Source of the DNA: Gambelia wislizenii | Lineage: Eukaryota; Chordata; Lepidosauria; Squamata; Crotaphytidae | Assembly: GCA_030847615.1 (NCBI GenBank) | Contig: JAUMIR010000001.1 | Location: forward strand, 292,604,187 to 292,668,186 | DNA: 64,000 nt | Reading direction: 5' to 3' | Shown here: one piece after another, positions 10,918-20,276 of the stretch | How positions within the stretch are numbered: the first letter of the stretch is position 1 | Layout: the number at the start of each line of letters is the position of its first letter | Position numbers and translations under genes: made by a program | The notes under the pieces: generated by a model | Told to the model about the DNA's origin: nothing | Seen by the model: the letters and a program-made list of their open reading frames with translations, nothing else | Database searches by the model: none

Positions 10918-11618
10918 GGCTATTAGTCTGGGATCATGGCGGGGGTGGGGATAGTGCCGCCTGGGATCGCCGCGGTGATAACTGGGGTAGGGGCCTGGGG
11001 ATCCTGAGCCCCCCCTCGGGCACGCTCGCCGGTTCCCCCTAAGCCTGGCTGGAAAAGCCCTGCTGCCAGCCAGCTTAATGTCTCCCTGGCCACAATGCTC
11101 CTTACCCAGTCCTGGGTAAAGCTGAGCTCTCCCTCCCCCAGCGATGCCATTCCCCGGGGCAGCGCTCCACTCATGATGTCCACCGGCGGGGGAAATGGGC
11201 TGGATCCTCTGGTGGTGATGGGGGGAATGGCCTGTGTCGCCTGCGCTGCGGAGCGCGCCCTGTTGGAAGGGATGGTCCATGCCGCCTCCTCCTCCTCCTC
11301 CTGAGGCAGCGCGGCAGATTCCTCCTCCTGACCATCTCTAGACCCATCCGGGTCGAGCGGGCTCGGGGCGCAGCTGGCAGTGACCGAGGCGGGGGGCTTC
11401 TCCCCCTTATTCAGTCTCTTCTTGCTGCCGGTGCCCTTTGAGGAGCTAGGTTTGCCGCTGCCTTTGGCAGCGGAGCTCCCCAGGACGACCTCTTCTCCTG
11501 CTGCAGCCAGAATGGGGCTGCCCTGCCTGGTCATCCTTTCTCTAGCAATCACCGCTGCAATAACAGCGTCAATTTCCTCAGGCGTACTCATCCTGCCCTT
11601 TCCCTTTCGTGGCCCCAA
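10918..11618 (-). CDS. DIRS 5' gag segment or upstream ORF (copy A)
   Basis: A 231-residue minus-strand frame begins MGPRKGKGRMSTPEEID. It is low in complexity (K-, S- and E-rich), has one ordered-looking stretch (DWVRSIVARETLSWLAAG), and ends with two consecutive stop codons, TAA TAG, at about 10,918-10,926. It is in the same frame as the 350-residue gag segment that follows. It is either a gag split by stops or a genuine separate first ORF. The ATG at 11,616-11,618 is the first in frame. I do not recognise a domain. Confidence 0.5.
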
Positions 11619-11726
11619 TCAACCAAAAAGGTAATTTTAAATTAATTTTTTTAAAGATGGCGCCAGCCACGTGGGAGAGGGCAAATGAGGACAAAGGAAA
11701 AAACACATCCTACCAGGAGCGTAGGC

Positions 11727-11874
11727 AGGAAACAGACTGGACAGCCGGGAGTCGTCCCTCCTAAATGACCTCACCAGTGGGCAGTTCAAAAAAGTACTCT
11801 GTTACCTGCCTACTAGGAGCAAGTGGGAGGGACAACTCAAGCATACGGATGCTCTGGAGCCCTCTCCACTGGGA
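11727..11874. repeat. Right inverted terminal repeat of DIRS copy A
   Basis: This is the complement of 6,256-6,407. The interval 11,619-11,726 between it and the gag start is the element's untranslated leader. Confidence 0.75.
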
Positions 11875-11879
11875 AATAA

Positions 11880-13347
11880 GAGATGGCTGCCAAATAAAGA
11901 AATGGTTCAAATGCCAACAGTATTTATATAGTGATAGTGATAAAGTAAAGATGTTATAAGAAAGCACTGAACATGATTTGTAAGGTCAAAGAATGTTCAG
12001 CACAACATTGCTGAGAAAATGTACAATTTTATGACATTATATCCCCCTTTCTTTATTACATTGTAATAGAAACCTTACCTACACTGACCATTTAACTCAC
12101 ATGTTCCTTTCCCAACCCAACATGCTTCACTCATTTGCCCAGCTCTTCACTCCATGATTCCTATGTTGCTTTTTTCCATCCCACCCATCTCCACCTGGAA
12201 ACCAGACCCATTCTCTGTTCACTGTAACCCACACTTTGAGAAACCTTAACAAGAATATACAAAATTGACTTTCGCCTTCTATGCTCAAAAGTTTCAAGCA
12301 GCAGACACTTAAGGTATGCGAAAACCAGGGTGCAGAATAACCCAAAGAACAAGTTAAAAACTGGAGATTCCTATTAGGAATCAGAAAAAAAAGAGACTGA
12401 AGACAGTATGATGAGACACTTTCTATACTGTAGTGTAATACAAAATACTGGGCGTTTCTACTGCCTTAGTCACAATAAGACAAGACTAGACAGCTGCTTT
12501 CATATGATCAGCAATTTCCTGTCTTGTGTAGGTGGTAGCAACTTTATCGGGTTAGAAACATGAGATTGTTCATAAATTGTAGAAGTCACTATTTTCCTTT
12601 CTTCCATGTCTTTCGCTGCGAGCAGGAAAGCATGTAAAAACTTCTCCAGCTTCCCATGCCACACCCTCATAATACTGAAGACTGGTAATATGCAGAAAAT
12701 ATGTTCTATTAACAATATTAAATCTCTGGGTCTTACAGGAAGTACTTAAAACACATACTTAATGTTTGAATTTTTAACAATACCTGTGCAGGCTTACATA
12801 TAAGTGCTTCACGTGCCTACCAGCAGCAAGTGCCCTTGCTTTAGAAACCCAGCACAAAAATCTCTTTTGCTCGCTCATGGAATCTCTCTTGTGAATTGCA
12901 GAACTATGGGGAAGGCATATGTAGTGATACAAGAGGTACCTCTGCCTTGACCTGCAGAGAAGAATGAGGGGAGTGGGAAAAGAACTGGAAGAATGATAAG
13001 GTGGCAAATTTTCCTTGTCTTTGACCTTTTGCAGAAGGCATTACATAGCCACAGATGGCATGTCCTGAAAAGAACTGATGCCAAGGTGAAAAGTTTTAAA
13101 AAATTCTTAACAGGGCTGAAAGAAGGATGGAAAGGAAGAATTGTTTCCCCTCTTTCTTTCTGTACAACACAGCAGCAAATGCCCAGTACAGGACAGCAAC
13201 TCCCTCATGCCCCTTCACCAGTTCTCCACATATCCCATAAGACTTGGGGTGGCAACAGACACAAATACAGCTGGTATAACAATATCTATAGATCCTTTGC
13301 ATTTGGATTTGCAAACAGCTCATGTTTCTGGAGTACCTTAATATGAT
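11880..13347. other. Anonymous AT-rich DNA
   Basis: I see no repeat family, terminal repeat or credible exon in this interval. Short open frames on both strands lack domain features. Confidence 0.4.
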
Positions 13348-13349
13348 TA

Positions 13350-13551
13350 CAAGTTGACCCCCATATCTGCAGGGATACAGTCCAAGACACACACACACAC
13401 ATGGAAACCTGGAACCATGGATAATAGGGAACCCTATTATTTTCAATGAGCCGAACACTGGAAGTTGACAAAAGAATCTAGATAGAATATTTTTTGGACG
13501 TGGATAAGTGAAACTGTGGATACTGAATCTGTGGATATGGGGGTTGACCTG
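13350..13551. mobile_element. pogo-like MITE (GTTGACC-ended)
   Basis: The ends CAAGTTGACCCCCATAT and ATATGGGGGTTGACCTG form an inverted repeat. TA precedes the left end; the right flank is TG, a degraded TA. A short (AC)n tract sits inside. It is closely related to 54,181-54,384. Confidence 0.75.
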
Positions 13552-13553
13552 TG

Positions 13554-14276
13554 CTGTATATTTGTTTATTTTCCACATTTGACAATAAAAACCTGTGATC
13601 TTCTAGGCTGCGTTTGTTAGTCTGTACAATATTATTTTCTGATTTTGTGTCTATGATATGCATCGGGGCCCAGAAGTTATTTTATTCTGTTGTGCCAAAC
13701 AGAATGGACACATTATGACAATCATATTTTGGCTTTAAAAGCCCATGTATGAACAAAAGAAGACAGTACACATAGCCTTTACAATTCTCCCTTTGTGGCG
13801 GTAAGACACAAACAAACCAGGAAGTCATCCATTAACTACAGCTTCTCATTTCAACCAAACTAAGTAACTATGAATAATGGCTTTAGGACAAGCATGGAGA
13901 TGAGGCTATATTTTGAAGTTGGCTTTATTTCTTAGCTTTTCCAAATCTATTATCCATATTTTCAAGTTTCATCTAAATAAGGAAACATAAACTATATTAC
14001 AAGTTCACTAATATAGTAAGAGCAAATCAGGTAGGCAATTGTTTAATTGAAAATTGGAGATTGTTAATTACATACTGAAACATTATATATGATGCAGTAT
14101 AAACTTATTGTTGGGAATAATTCAAAGCAAACTATAAATGGATGATCTATTCAGTTGTAAAAAGTAGTAAGAGGACTCCCTTCTTAATGACATTAATATG
14201 TAACAAATGATACTATTTCTTTGTTCTCTAGTGATAATCATTTACTATGTTGAGTTACCCTCTTTACTGCAATTAC
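13554..14276. other. Anonymous AT-rich DNA
   Basis: I see no gene or repeat family in this interval. Confidence 0.4.
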
Positions 14277-14278
14277 TA

Positions 14279-14607
14279 CAGGTTGAGTATCACTTATCCA
14301 AACGCTTGGGACAAGAAGTGTTCTATATTTCAGACTTTTGGGGATCTGGGAATACTTGCATATGCATAATGAGGTAACTTGGGGATGGGACCAAAGTCTA
14401 AACACAAAATTCATTTATGTTTCATATACATCTTATACACATGGCCTGAAGGTAATTTTATACACAACATTTTAAATAATTTTGTGCATGAAACAAAGTT
14501 TGTGTACACTGAACCAACAGAAAGCAAAGGTATCACTATCTCAGCCACCCATGTGGATAGTTTTGGAGGTCAGATTTTGGAATTCTGGATAAGGGATGCT
14601 CAACCTG
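14279..14607. mobile_element. MITE resembling mammalian Tigger-derived MER8-type repeats
   Basis: The left end is CAGGTTGAGTATCACTTATCC and the right end complements it (GGATAAGGGATGCTCAACCTG). TA lies at 14,277-14,278; the right-hand duplicate is not preserved. The interior contains TTCATTTATGTTTCATATAC and CTATCTCAGCCAC, which I recall from the mammalian MER8-type consensus. That resemblance is from memory and was not computed. Confidence 0.7.
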
Positions 14608-14609
14608 AT

Positions 14610-15555
14610 GCATATGTTTGTTTTGATCATAATAACTCTGTACTGTACATGTACTACTATATAATTTAAAAAAACCTACAAGTACAAACACAGAAAATAG
14701 GTCTTTAAAATACTGTATAATTGTAAAACCTGTAAATTAAACACAAGATCTTAAGTTGGCAGGCTAGAGTTGAATATCCAACACTGCTGTTATTTATCAT
14801 GAGTATATTATTAGGTACTCAGAAAGAACTTTCAGCTTAAACTAACTGCAGCCACCCACTGACAAAGTAGGAAAAGAGTGGGAACCAATCAAAAGATATT
14901 TAAAAGCTAAACAGAAATTTAATGGAACTGGACCTACGAAAGTTAAAGAAGGAACCAAGTATTTGGGAAATAAAATAATATAACGGAATTAAATGTCAAT
15001 TGGAAGTAGATAAGAATAGAAGCAAAGCAGGAAGAGAGACGGGCAGAAAAAGGGCAAAGCAAATCGTAAAGAAACCCAAGCAATATAGTTAGAGAGAAAG
15101 GAAGAAGGGAGAGAATAAGAATAGATTTTTAAAAAAAGAAATTTATATAGAATGGGAAGAATTCTATGGAATTTGTATGAAAAGTGTCCTTTGTAAATCC
15201 AAAATTTTGATGCTGGTAAAAAAGGTTACAAATGTAAACAGTAGTAGTAAAACACAAGATTAAGTAATATAAGGGAAGCATAAGAAGAATATTGGTGTAT
15301 AAAGTCAGATTATGATGAATATTTGTATTTGTAATACAAATTTGTATTGTAATATTTGCAACAAAATAAAAATTATTATGAAAAAAAAAAAAACTAACTC
15401 CAGCCAAACACACTCAAAATGCTTGAATTTAATTGAGCAGCAGATTTGTTTTTACATCAGGAACAAGTTGTCTGTTAGTTAATTTATGATCACAAGAGCT
15501 ATTCAGTCACAATCTACTATGTTAGTCTTTGGAAAAAAAACAGAATGATGTACTT
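14610..15555. other. Anonymous, very AT-rich DNA
   Basis: Purine-rich and A-rich sequence with no recognised element or exon. Confidence 0.4.
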
Positions 15556-15557
15556 TA

Positions 15558-16133
15558 TAGTCGTCCCTTCACATTCACGGGGGTTAGGGGCGTAAGACCC
15601 CCGTGAATGTGAAAAAAAACCGCGAATAATAATAGTCCTCCCCCCACCCGCCTGCAACAACCCAGCCGGTCGCCACTTACTCCCACCCACCCCCGCCCTT
15701 TCCAAACCAGTGAGATGGGCTTCAGGAGCCCCCATCGCCACTCTCACCCGCCCCCCCCGCTCTTTCCAAAATGGCAACGGGGGCTTTAGGAGCCCCCGTC
15801 ACCACTCTCACCTGCCCCCCGCTCTTTCCAAAGTGGCGACGGGGGCTTCAGAAGCCCCCCTCTCCACTCTCACCCACCCCCACCCTTTCCAAAGTGGTGA
15901 TGGGGGCTTCAGGAGCCCCCATCGCCACTCGCTCCCCTCGCTGCCTTGGGAAGGGACGGGGATGGAGAGCGGGAGGGAGGGAGGCTTTCCACCCCTCTTC
16001 CCAAGACAGTGATGGGCTTCATAAGAAACCCTTCACTGCCTTGGGAATGGACAGGGTGGAGGGGGGACAGGCAGCTTTCCGCGAATAATCAAAACCGCGA
16101 ATCTTAAAGTCGCAAATGTGGGAGGGGCAACTG
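15558..16133. mobile_element. pogo-like MITE with internal minisatellite
   Basis: The left end TAGTCGTCCCTTCACATTC and right end GGAGGGGCAACTG are inverted repeats of the CAGTTGTCCCTCC type. TA flanks both sides (15,556-15,557 and 16,134-16,135). The interior is GC-rich, unlike the flanks, because of a tandem array at 15,671-15,930. The 576 bp make it more than twice as long as its relatives. Confidence 0.75.
15671..15930. repeat. About four copies of a 61-64 bp GC-rich tandem repeat
   Basis: The landmark CTTTCCAAA recurs at 15,698, 15,762, 15,824 and 15,885, giving spacings of 64, 62 and 61. Each unit also carries a GGAGCCCCC-like and a CACTCTCACC-like segment. Confidence 0.85.
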
Positions 16134-16136
16134 TAT

Positions 16137-16960
16137 ATCATTATACAAAGGGCTTATTTGGACAACATGATGAACCAAGGATCAACAAGAATTCTTACTT
16201 ATTGGTTATGGGCAGTGTTGCAGTGCATGCAGCTGATCACGCTCACTTGTGAAAGAAGCACCTAAAGAAGCAATGGAGCTTTGTTCCATGGTTTGCTTAG
16301 CATAGGGTTCAGCTGTGAGCACAACTTCTGATTTGTTTCTTTCCCAACAACCCAAAGAAAGAAACACAAACCAAACTCTGGATTCTTTCTCTGGCTGTAA
16401 GGAAACTAACCAGAGAAGAGGTTTAACTAGAAAACATAAGATATGTTGGGGTCTGCAGACTAGGCTATGTTTTATTTAAAATTTAACCCAAGTAGTTTTA
16501 TCTAGTCTTCAAACCACTTCTCTGGTTAATATACTTAAAGTGTGCCAATATTATGTATGGCAATTTTTACTGGCTACTTGAATTATTAACAACTATATTA
16601 TACCAACCACAGATAACTGATGATTTAACATAGGCCAGTAGAGATGCAGGTTGTTCAGTTCAGCCCAGCGACTGGGGCTTAAAAAATACTAGCACTTCAA
16701 CTGAGAATTCACTGTAACCTCATGGAACATTAGTCATCCATTATCATCTTAAGTGAACTAAATATAGGACTTCAAAATCTGGATGAGGGACTGACTGAAT
16801 GGACTGCATGTAGACTAACATTAGACAGAAAAGAACATGTTGAAAACATGGTCTCTGATCAAATATGCAGCATGTAATGATCAAAATTTGTAGTTTATAC
16901 ATCTTTTTGGGGGGGAGAGGGAAGCTTCTCATTTAATGGCTATTGACAGATGGTTGCATA
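16137..16960. other. Anonymous AT-rich DNA
   Basis: I see no gene or repeat family. The interval ends where the left terminus of the large DIRS element begins. Confidence 0.4.
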
Positions 16961-17135
16961 AAATGTTACATTGGGTACTTACCGTGAAGGTACTTTCTGT
17001 AGGATAGATGGCAGGAACAATCCGGAAGTGTTGGGAACCTAGGACCGCCCGGCTTAAGCAGGAAGTAGAACAAAGCCTCTTGGGAGATTTTTGTCCCTTT
17101 GTTCTCCAGTCCTCTTCTCCCACGAGGCCAGTTCT
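16961..17135. repeat. Left terminal region of DIRS element (outer extension plus ITR)
   Basis: 17,001-17,135 is the near-perfect reverse complement of 23,157-23,291. The outer extension 16,961-17,000 is not in the right terminus but is repeated, inverted, at 17,276-17,335. Confidence 0.9.
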
Positions 17136-17275
17136 CTGACTAGCAAAGCCCTGAAGGAAAGGTAAGGAAACTCCTCCCTGTTGAGAAAACAAACTGATAC
17201 ACATTGTTAGTTGAGAAAAGAAAAAAGGCATCTCCGAGTCATTGCCCGTAGTCTTGTCGACAGTCACCGGGTGGG

Positions 17276-17380
17276 ACGGATTGTTCCTGCCATCTATCCT
17301 ACAGAAAGTACCTTCACGGTAAGTACCCAATGTAACATTCTGTAGGTCTAGATGGCAGGACCAATCCGGAAGTGTTGGGA
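17276..17380. repeat. Internal complementary region (ICR) of DIRS element
   Basis: The first part is the reverse complement of the left terminus (16,961-17,024), ending ...CCAATGTAACATT. It runs directly into TCTGTAGGTCTAGATGG, the complement of the right terminus (23,257-23,293). This fused copy of both ends is what a circle junction would look like. Confidence 0.9.
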
Positions 17381-17432
17381 TGTACCCAAGCTCCCCTATG
17401 TCGGGTGGGAGTGACTGTCTTGGCGTTACTCT

Positions 17433-20276
17433 TCATTGTTGGACCACCTCGTGGAGGACTCTCCTCCCGAAGATGGCCGTGTTTGATTTGAATTTGTCTA
17501 CCTTATAATGTCTGATAAAGGTGGAGGCCGTGCTCCATGTTGCGGCCCTGCATATCTCTTCGATGGGTGCGTTTGACGAAAATACCGCTGAGGTGGCCGC
17601 TGACCTCGTGGAATGCGCCACCACCCCTGATGGACGTGGTGTGTTTGCGGAATCGTATGCTAGGAATATGCATGCCTTGATCCATGTTGCCAGCGTCTGT
17701 CTCGACACCCTGGCTCCCATTGAAGCTGGTGCGAAGGATACGAACAGTGAGTCACATCGCCTGAATGTCGCCGTGCGCTTGATGTAAATCCTCAAGGCCC
17801 TCCTAACGTCTAGTTTGTGCCATAGCTTCTCCGTTGGGTGGACCGGATTGGGGCAGAAGGAGGGCAGTATGATTTGCTGTGACACGTGGAACTGAGAAAG
17901 GACCTTTGGTTTGAAGGATGGGTCTGGCCTGAGGTATACTGCGTCATCCTCAAAGGAACATAAGTGTTCCCTGATGGATAGCGCCGTGAGTTCCGAGACC
18001 CTTCTTGCCGATGTGATTGCTACCAGGAATGCTACCTTAAGAGAAAGCGTCCTGAGCGGTACCTTCCTTAGGGGTTCGAATGGGCTCTTGACTAGTTGCC
18101 GCAGCACCAGGGGCAGGTTCCAGGATGGGAACCTGTGGTGGACGGGTGGAGATATTAGGGTTGCGCCTCTCAAGAACCTTCTGACGTGCGGATGTAGGGA
18201 GATTCTGTTGCCCTGTGGGTCTTGAATAAACGCCGCTAGCGCTGCCACCTGTCTCTTCAGTGTGTTTGGCCTGAGACCCTTGTCGAGGCCTTCTTGCAGA
18301 AATTGGAGGACATGCTTTGCCGAGGCTTCCAATGGATTCACGTCTGCGTTTGCGCACCATTGGGAGAATACCTTCCATGTAGCCTGGTATATCTTTCTCG
18401 TTGACGGCCTGCGTGAGGCTAACAGGGTGCGTATTACGTTTTCCTCGTATCCGCAGGCCTCTAGAGCTCTCCGCTCAATCTCCACGCTGTCAGTTGTAGC
18501 CACGTGACGTCGTCGTGGACGACTGGTCCTTGAAGGAGGAGATCTTGTCGTGGGAATAGTCGCATGGGTGGCTCGATCGACATCTCCGTTAGGTCCGAGA
18601 ACCACGGACGGCGGGGCCAATGTGGTGCCACCAGGACTACTTGAGCTCGCTCTTCTCGTATTTTCCTGCAAACTTTCCCTATTAGGGGGAACGGAGGGAA
18701 TGCATATAGCAGGCCCTTCGGCCACCGAGAGCGGAGGGCATTGGTTCCCTCCGCCCGTGGGTGAAAGAATCTGGTGAAGAAGCGGTTCAGCTTGGTGTTC
18801 AGGTGTGACGCGAACATGTCCACTGACATTTCTCCGAAGTTCCGTTGAATGTGTGTGAAGGTCTCCTGGTTCAGTTCCCATTCTCCTGGGAGCACCGTAT
18901 GCCTGCTCAGGAAGTCCGCTTGGATGTTGTCCTGGCCTTGTAGATGCTGGGCCGATAGGGACAGGACTGTCTGTTCCGCCCACTGGAACAGGATCACGGC
19001 CTCCCTGTGTAGGGACCGTGATCTGGACCCTCCTTGTCTCGCTATGTACGAGCGTGTCGTTGTGTTGTCCGTGAGGAGGAGGACGTGCTTGTCCCTGAGC
19101 TTGTTGGAGAAGTGTTGTAGTGCTAGCCGAGCTGCCCTGAGCTCCAGCCAGTTGATGCTGTGTTCCTGTTCTTCTCTTGACCAGAGCCCCTGTGCCACGT
19201 CTCCTTGGCAATGGGCTCCCCATCCTCTGAGGCTGGCGTCCGAGGTTACTACTATTTGGTGACTGACGGTCAGGGGGGATCCTTTGGCTACATTTTGTGC
19301 CCGGGTCCACCAAGTAAGCGACTGCCTCACTCTCTCTGGTATGTCTAGCGTGAGGGTCTCCTTGCGAGATATGCTTTCTTGGTGTGGAAGAAGCAACTCC
19401 TGTAGTGGTCTGGAGTGGAATCTCGCCCATGGCACAATCTGAATTGCGGATACCATTAGGCCGAAGAGTCTCGCCAGGGAGGCGAGTTGTGCCCTCTGCT
19501 TCCGGCTCGCTGACATTGCTTCCCTTTGTATGGTCGTTTGTCTTTCCCTGGACAGCGCGACAGAGTAGTTTGCTGTGTCTATTTGTACTCCTAAGTGGAC
19601 TATGCTCTGTGTCGGTATCAGCGTGCTTTTCTTGAAGTTCACCATGAAGCCGTGACTCTGCAGGCATCGAATCGTTACCTGCAGGTCCCGTAGGGCCTTG
19701 TCCTTCGAGTGTGCCCTCAACAGGATGTCGTCCAGGTAAGGGTAGAGGTGTATCCCTTTCATCCTGAGGTGCGCCATCAGCACCACCATGACTTTGGTGA
19801 AGATGCGCGGAGCCGTTGCCAGGCCGAAGGGGAGCGCCTTGAACTGATAATGTTCCTCCCCGAAAGCGAATCTGAGAAATCGCCGGCTGTCCGGATGCAT
19901 CTTGATGTGAAGGTACGCTTCCGACAGATCGAGGGAGGCCAGAAAGTCCCCCCCCTGTATGGCGACCCGAATGGATGAGAGTGTTTCCATCTTGAATCGT
20001 CTGTAGGTGACGAATGAGTTCGTGAATTTGAGGTCTAATACCGACCTTAAGCTTCCGTCCTTTTTTGGCACTGTGAAGAAGTAAGAGTACACCCCTGAGA
20101 AACGTTGGGAGACCGGTACTTCTTCTATTGCTTCTATCTCCAGTAGGTGGTTTATGGCTGTTCTTAGGTTCTGCGCCTTTTGCTGGTTTGTTGGTACTGG
20201 CGCCGGTAGAAATCTGTTCCTGGGCTCTACATTGAAGTCCACTTTGTATCCGTGGGCTATGGTCTCGAGGATCCAC
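17433..20276 (-). CDS. DIRS tyrosine recombinase (in a long overlapping frame)
   Basis: The recombinase domain occupies the C-terminal third of this 947-codon open frame, about 17,433-18,500. The N-terminal DNA-binding region includes SRRPSTRKIYQATW and RPNTLKRQVAALAAF. The catalytic residues follow: arginine in TSARRVSELTAL (about residue 760), H-x-x-R in VVAHSTRSAATS (about 889), the tryptophan in AATWSTAS, and the nucleophile tyrosine in FIRHYKVDKF (about 921). All expected positions are filled. The enzyme would integrate a closed circular DNA by strand exchange, with no integrase-type target duplication. The first about 600 codons run in a different frame over the RT-RNase H gene. The true start is probably nearer 18,500-18,700, but the extra frame is fully open, so I give its full extent. 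Confidence 0.85.
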   Translation of the reverse strand: MDPRDHSPRIQSGLQCRAQEQISTGASTNKPAKGAEPKNSHKPPTGDRSNRRSTGLPTFLRGVLLLLHSAKKGRKLKVGIRPQIHELIRHLQTIQDGNTLIHSGRHTGGGLSGLPRSVGSVPSHQDASGQPAISQIRFRGGTLSVQGAPLRPGNGSAHLHQSHGGADGAPQDERDTPLPLPGRHPVEGTLEGQGPTGPAGNDSMPAESRLHGELQEKHADTDTEHSPLRSTNRHSKLLCRAVQGKTNDHTKGSNVSEPEAEGTTRLPGETLRPNGIRNSDCAMGEIPLQTTTGVASSTPRKHISQGDPHARHTRESEAVAYLVDPGTKCSQRIPPDRQSPNSSNLGRQPQRMGSPLPRRRGTGALVKRRTGTQHQLAGAQGSSASTTTLLQQAQGQARPPPHGQHNDTLVHSETRRVQITVPTQGGRDPVPVGGTDSPVPIGPASTRPGQHPSGLPEQAYGAPRRMGTEPGDLHTHSTELRRNVSGHVRVTPEHQAEPLLHQILSPTGGGNQCPPLSVAEGPAICIPSVPPNRESLQENTRRASSSSPGGTTLAPPSVVLGPNGDVDRATHATIPTTRSPPSRTSRPRRRHVATTDSVEIERRALEACGYEENVIRTLLASRRPSTRKIYQATWKVFSQWCANADVNPLEASAKHVLQFLQEGLDKGLRPNTLKRQVAALAAFIQDPQGNRISLHPHVRRFLRGATLISPPVHHRFPSWNLPLVLRQLVKSPFEPLRKVPLRTLSLKVAFLVAITSARRVSELTALSIREHLCSFEDDAVYLRPDPSFKPKVLSQFHVSQQIILPSFCPNPVHPTEKLWHKLDVRRALRIYIKRTATFRRCDSLFVSFAPASMGARVSRQTLATWIKACIFLAYDSANTPRPSGVVAHSTRSAATSAVFSSNAPIEEICRAATWSTASTFIRHYKVDKFKSNTAIFGRRVLHEVVQQ

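Larger units (their letters stand above)
6231..11874 (-). mobile_element. DIRS-like retrotransposon copy A, near full length, decayed
   Basis: Copy A spans about 5.6 kb with inverted terminal regions, an internal complementary region near 6,545-6,655, and gag, RT-RNase H and recombinase remnants in that order on the minus strand. The left end is placed at about 6,231, where the internal complementary region predicts it. The right end is placed near 11,874, where complementarity ends. All frames carry lesions: a double stop in gag, gag frameshifts near 9,857 and 9,750, a deletion in RNase H and an altered recombinase H-x-x-R. It belongs to the same lineage as copy B, which abuts it. Confidence 0.85.

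Noticed and set aside
12127..13346. Short open frames near 12,100-13,350 as host exons
   Set aside because: They have no domain, no convincing splice sites and no consistent frame. Nothing supports a gene.
15710..16088. Proline-rich open frames of about 100 codons
   Set aside because: They lie in the 62-bp GC-rich tandem array inside a MITE and have no start context or domain.
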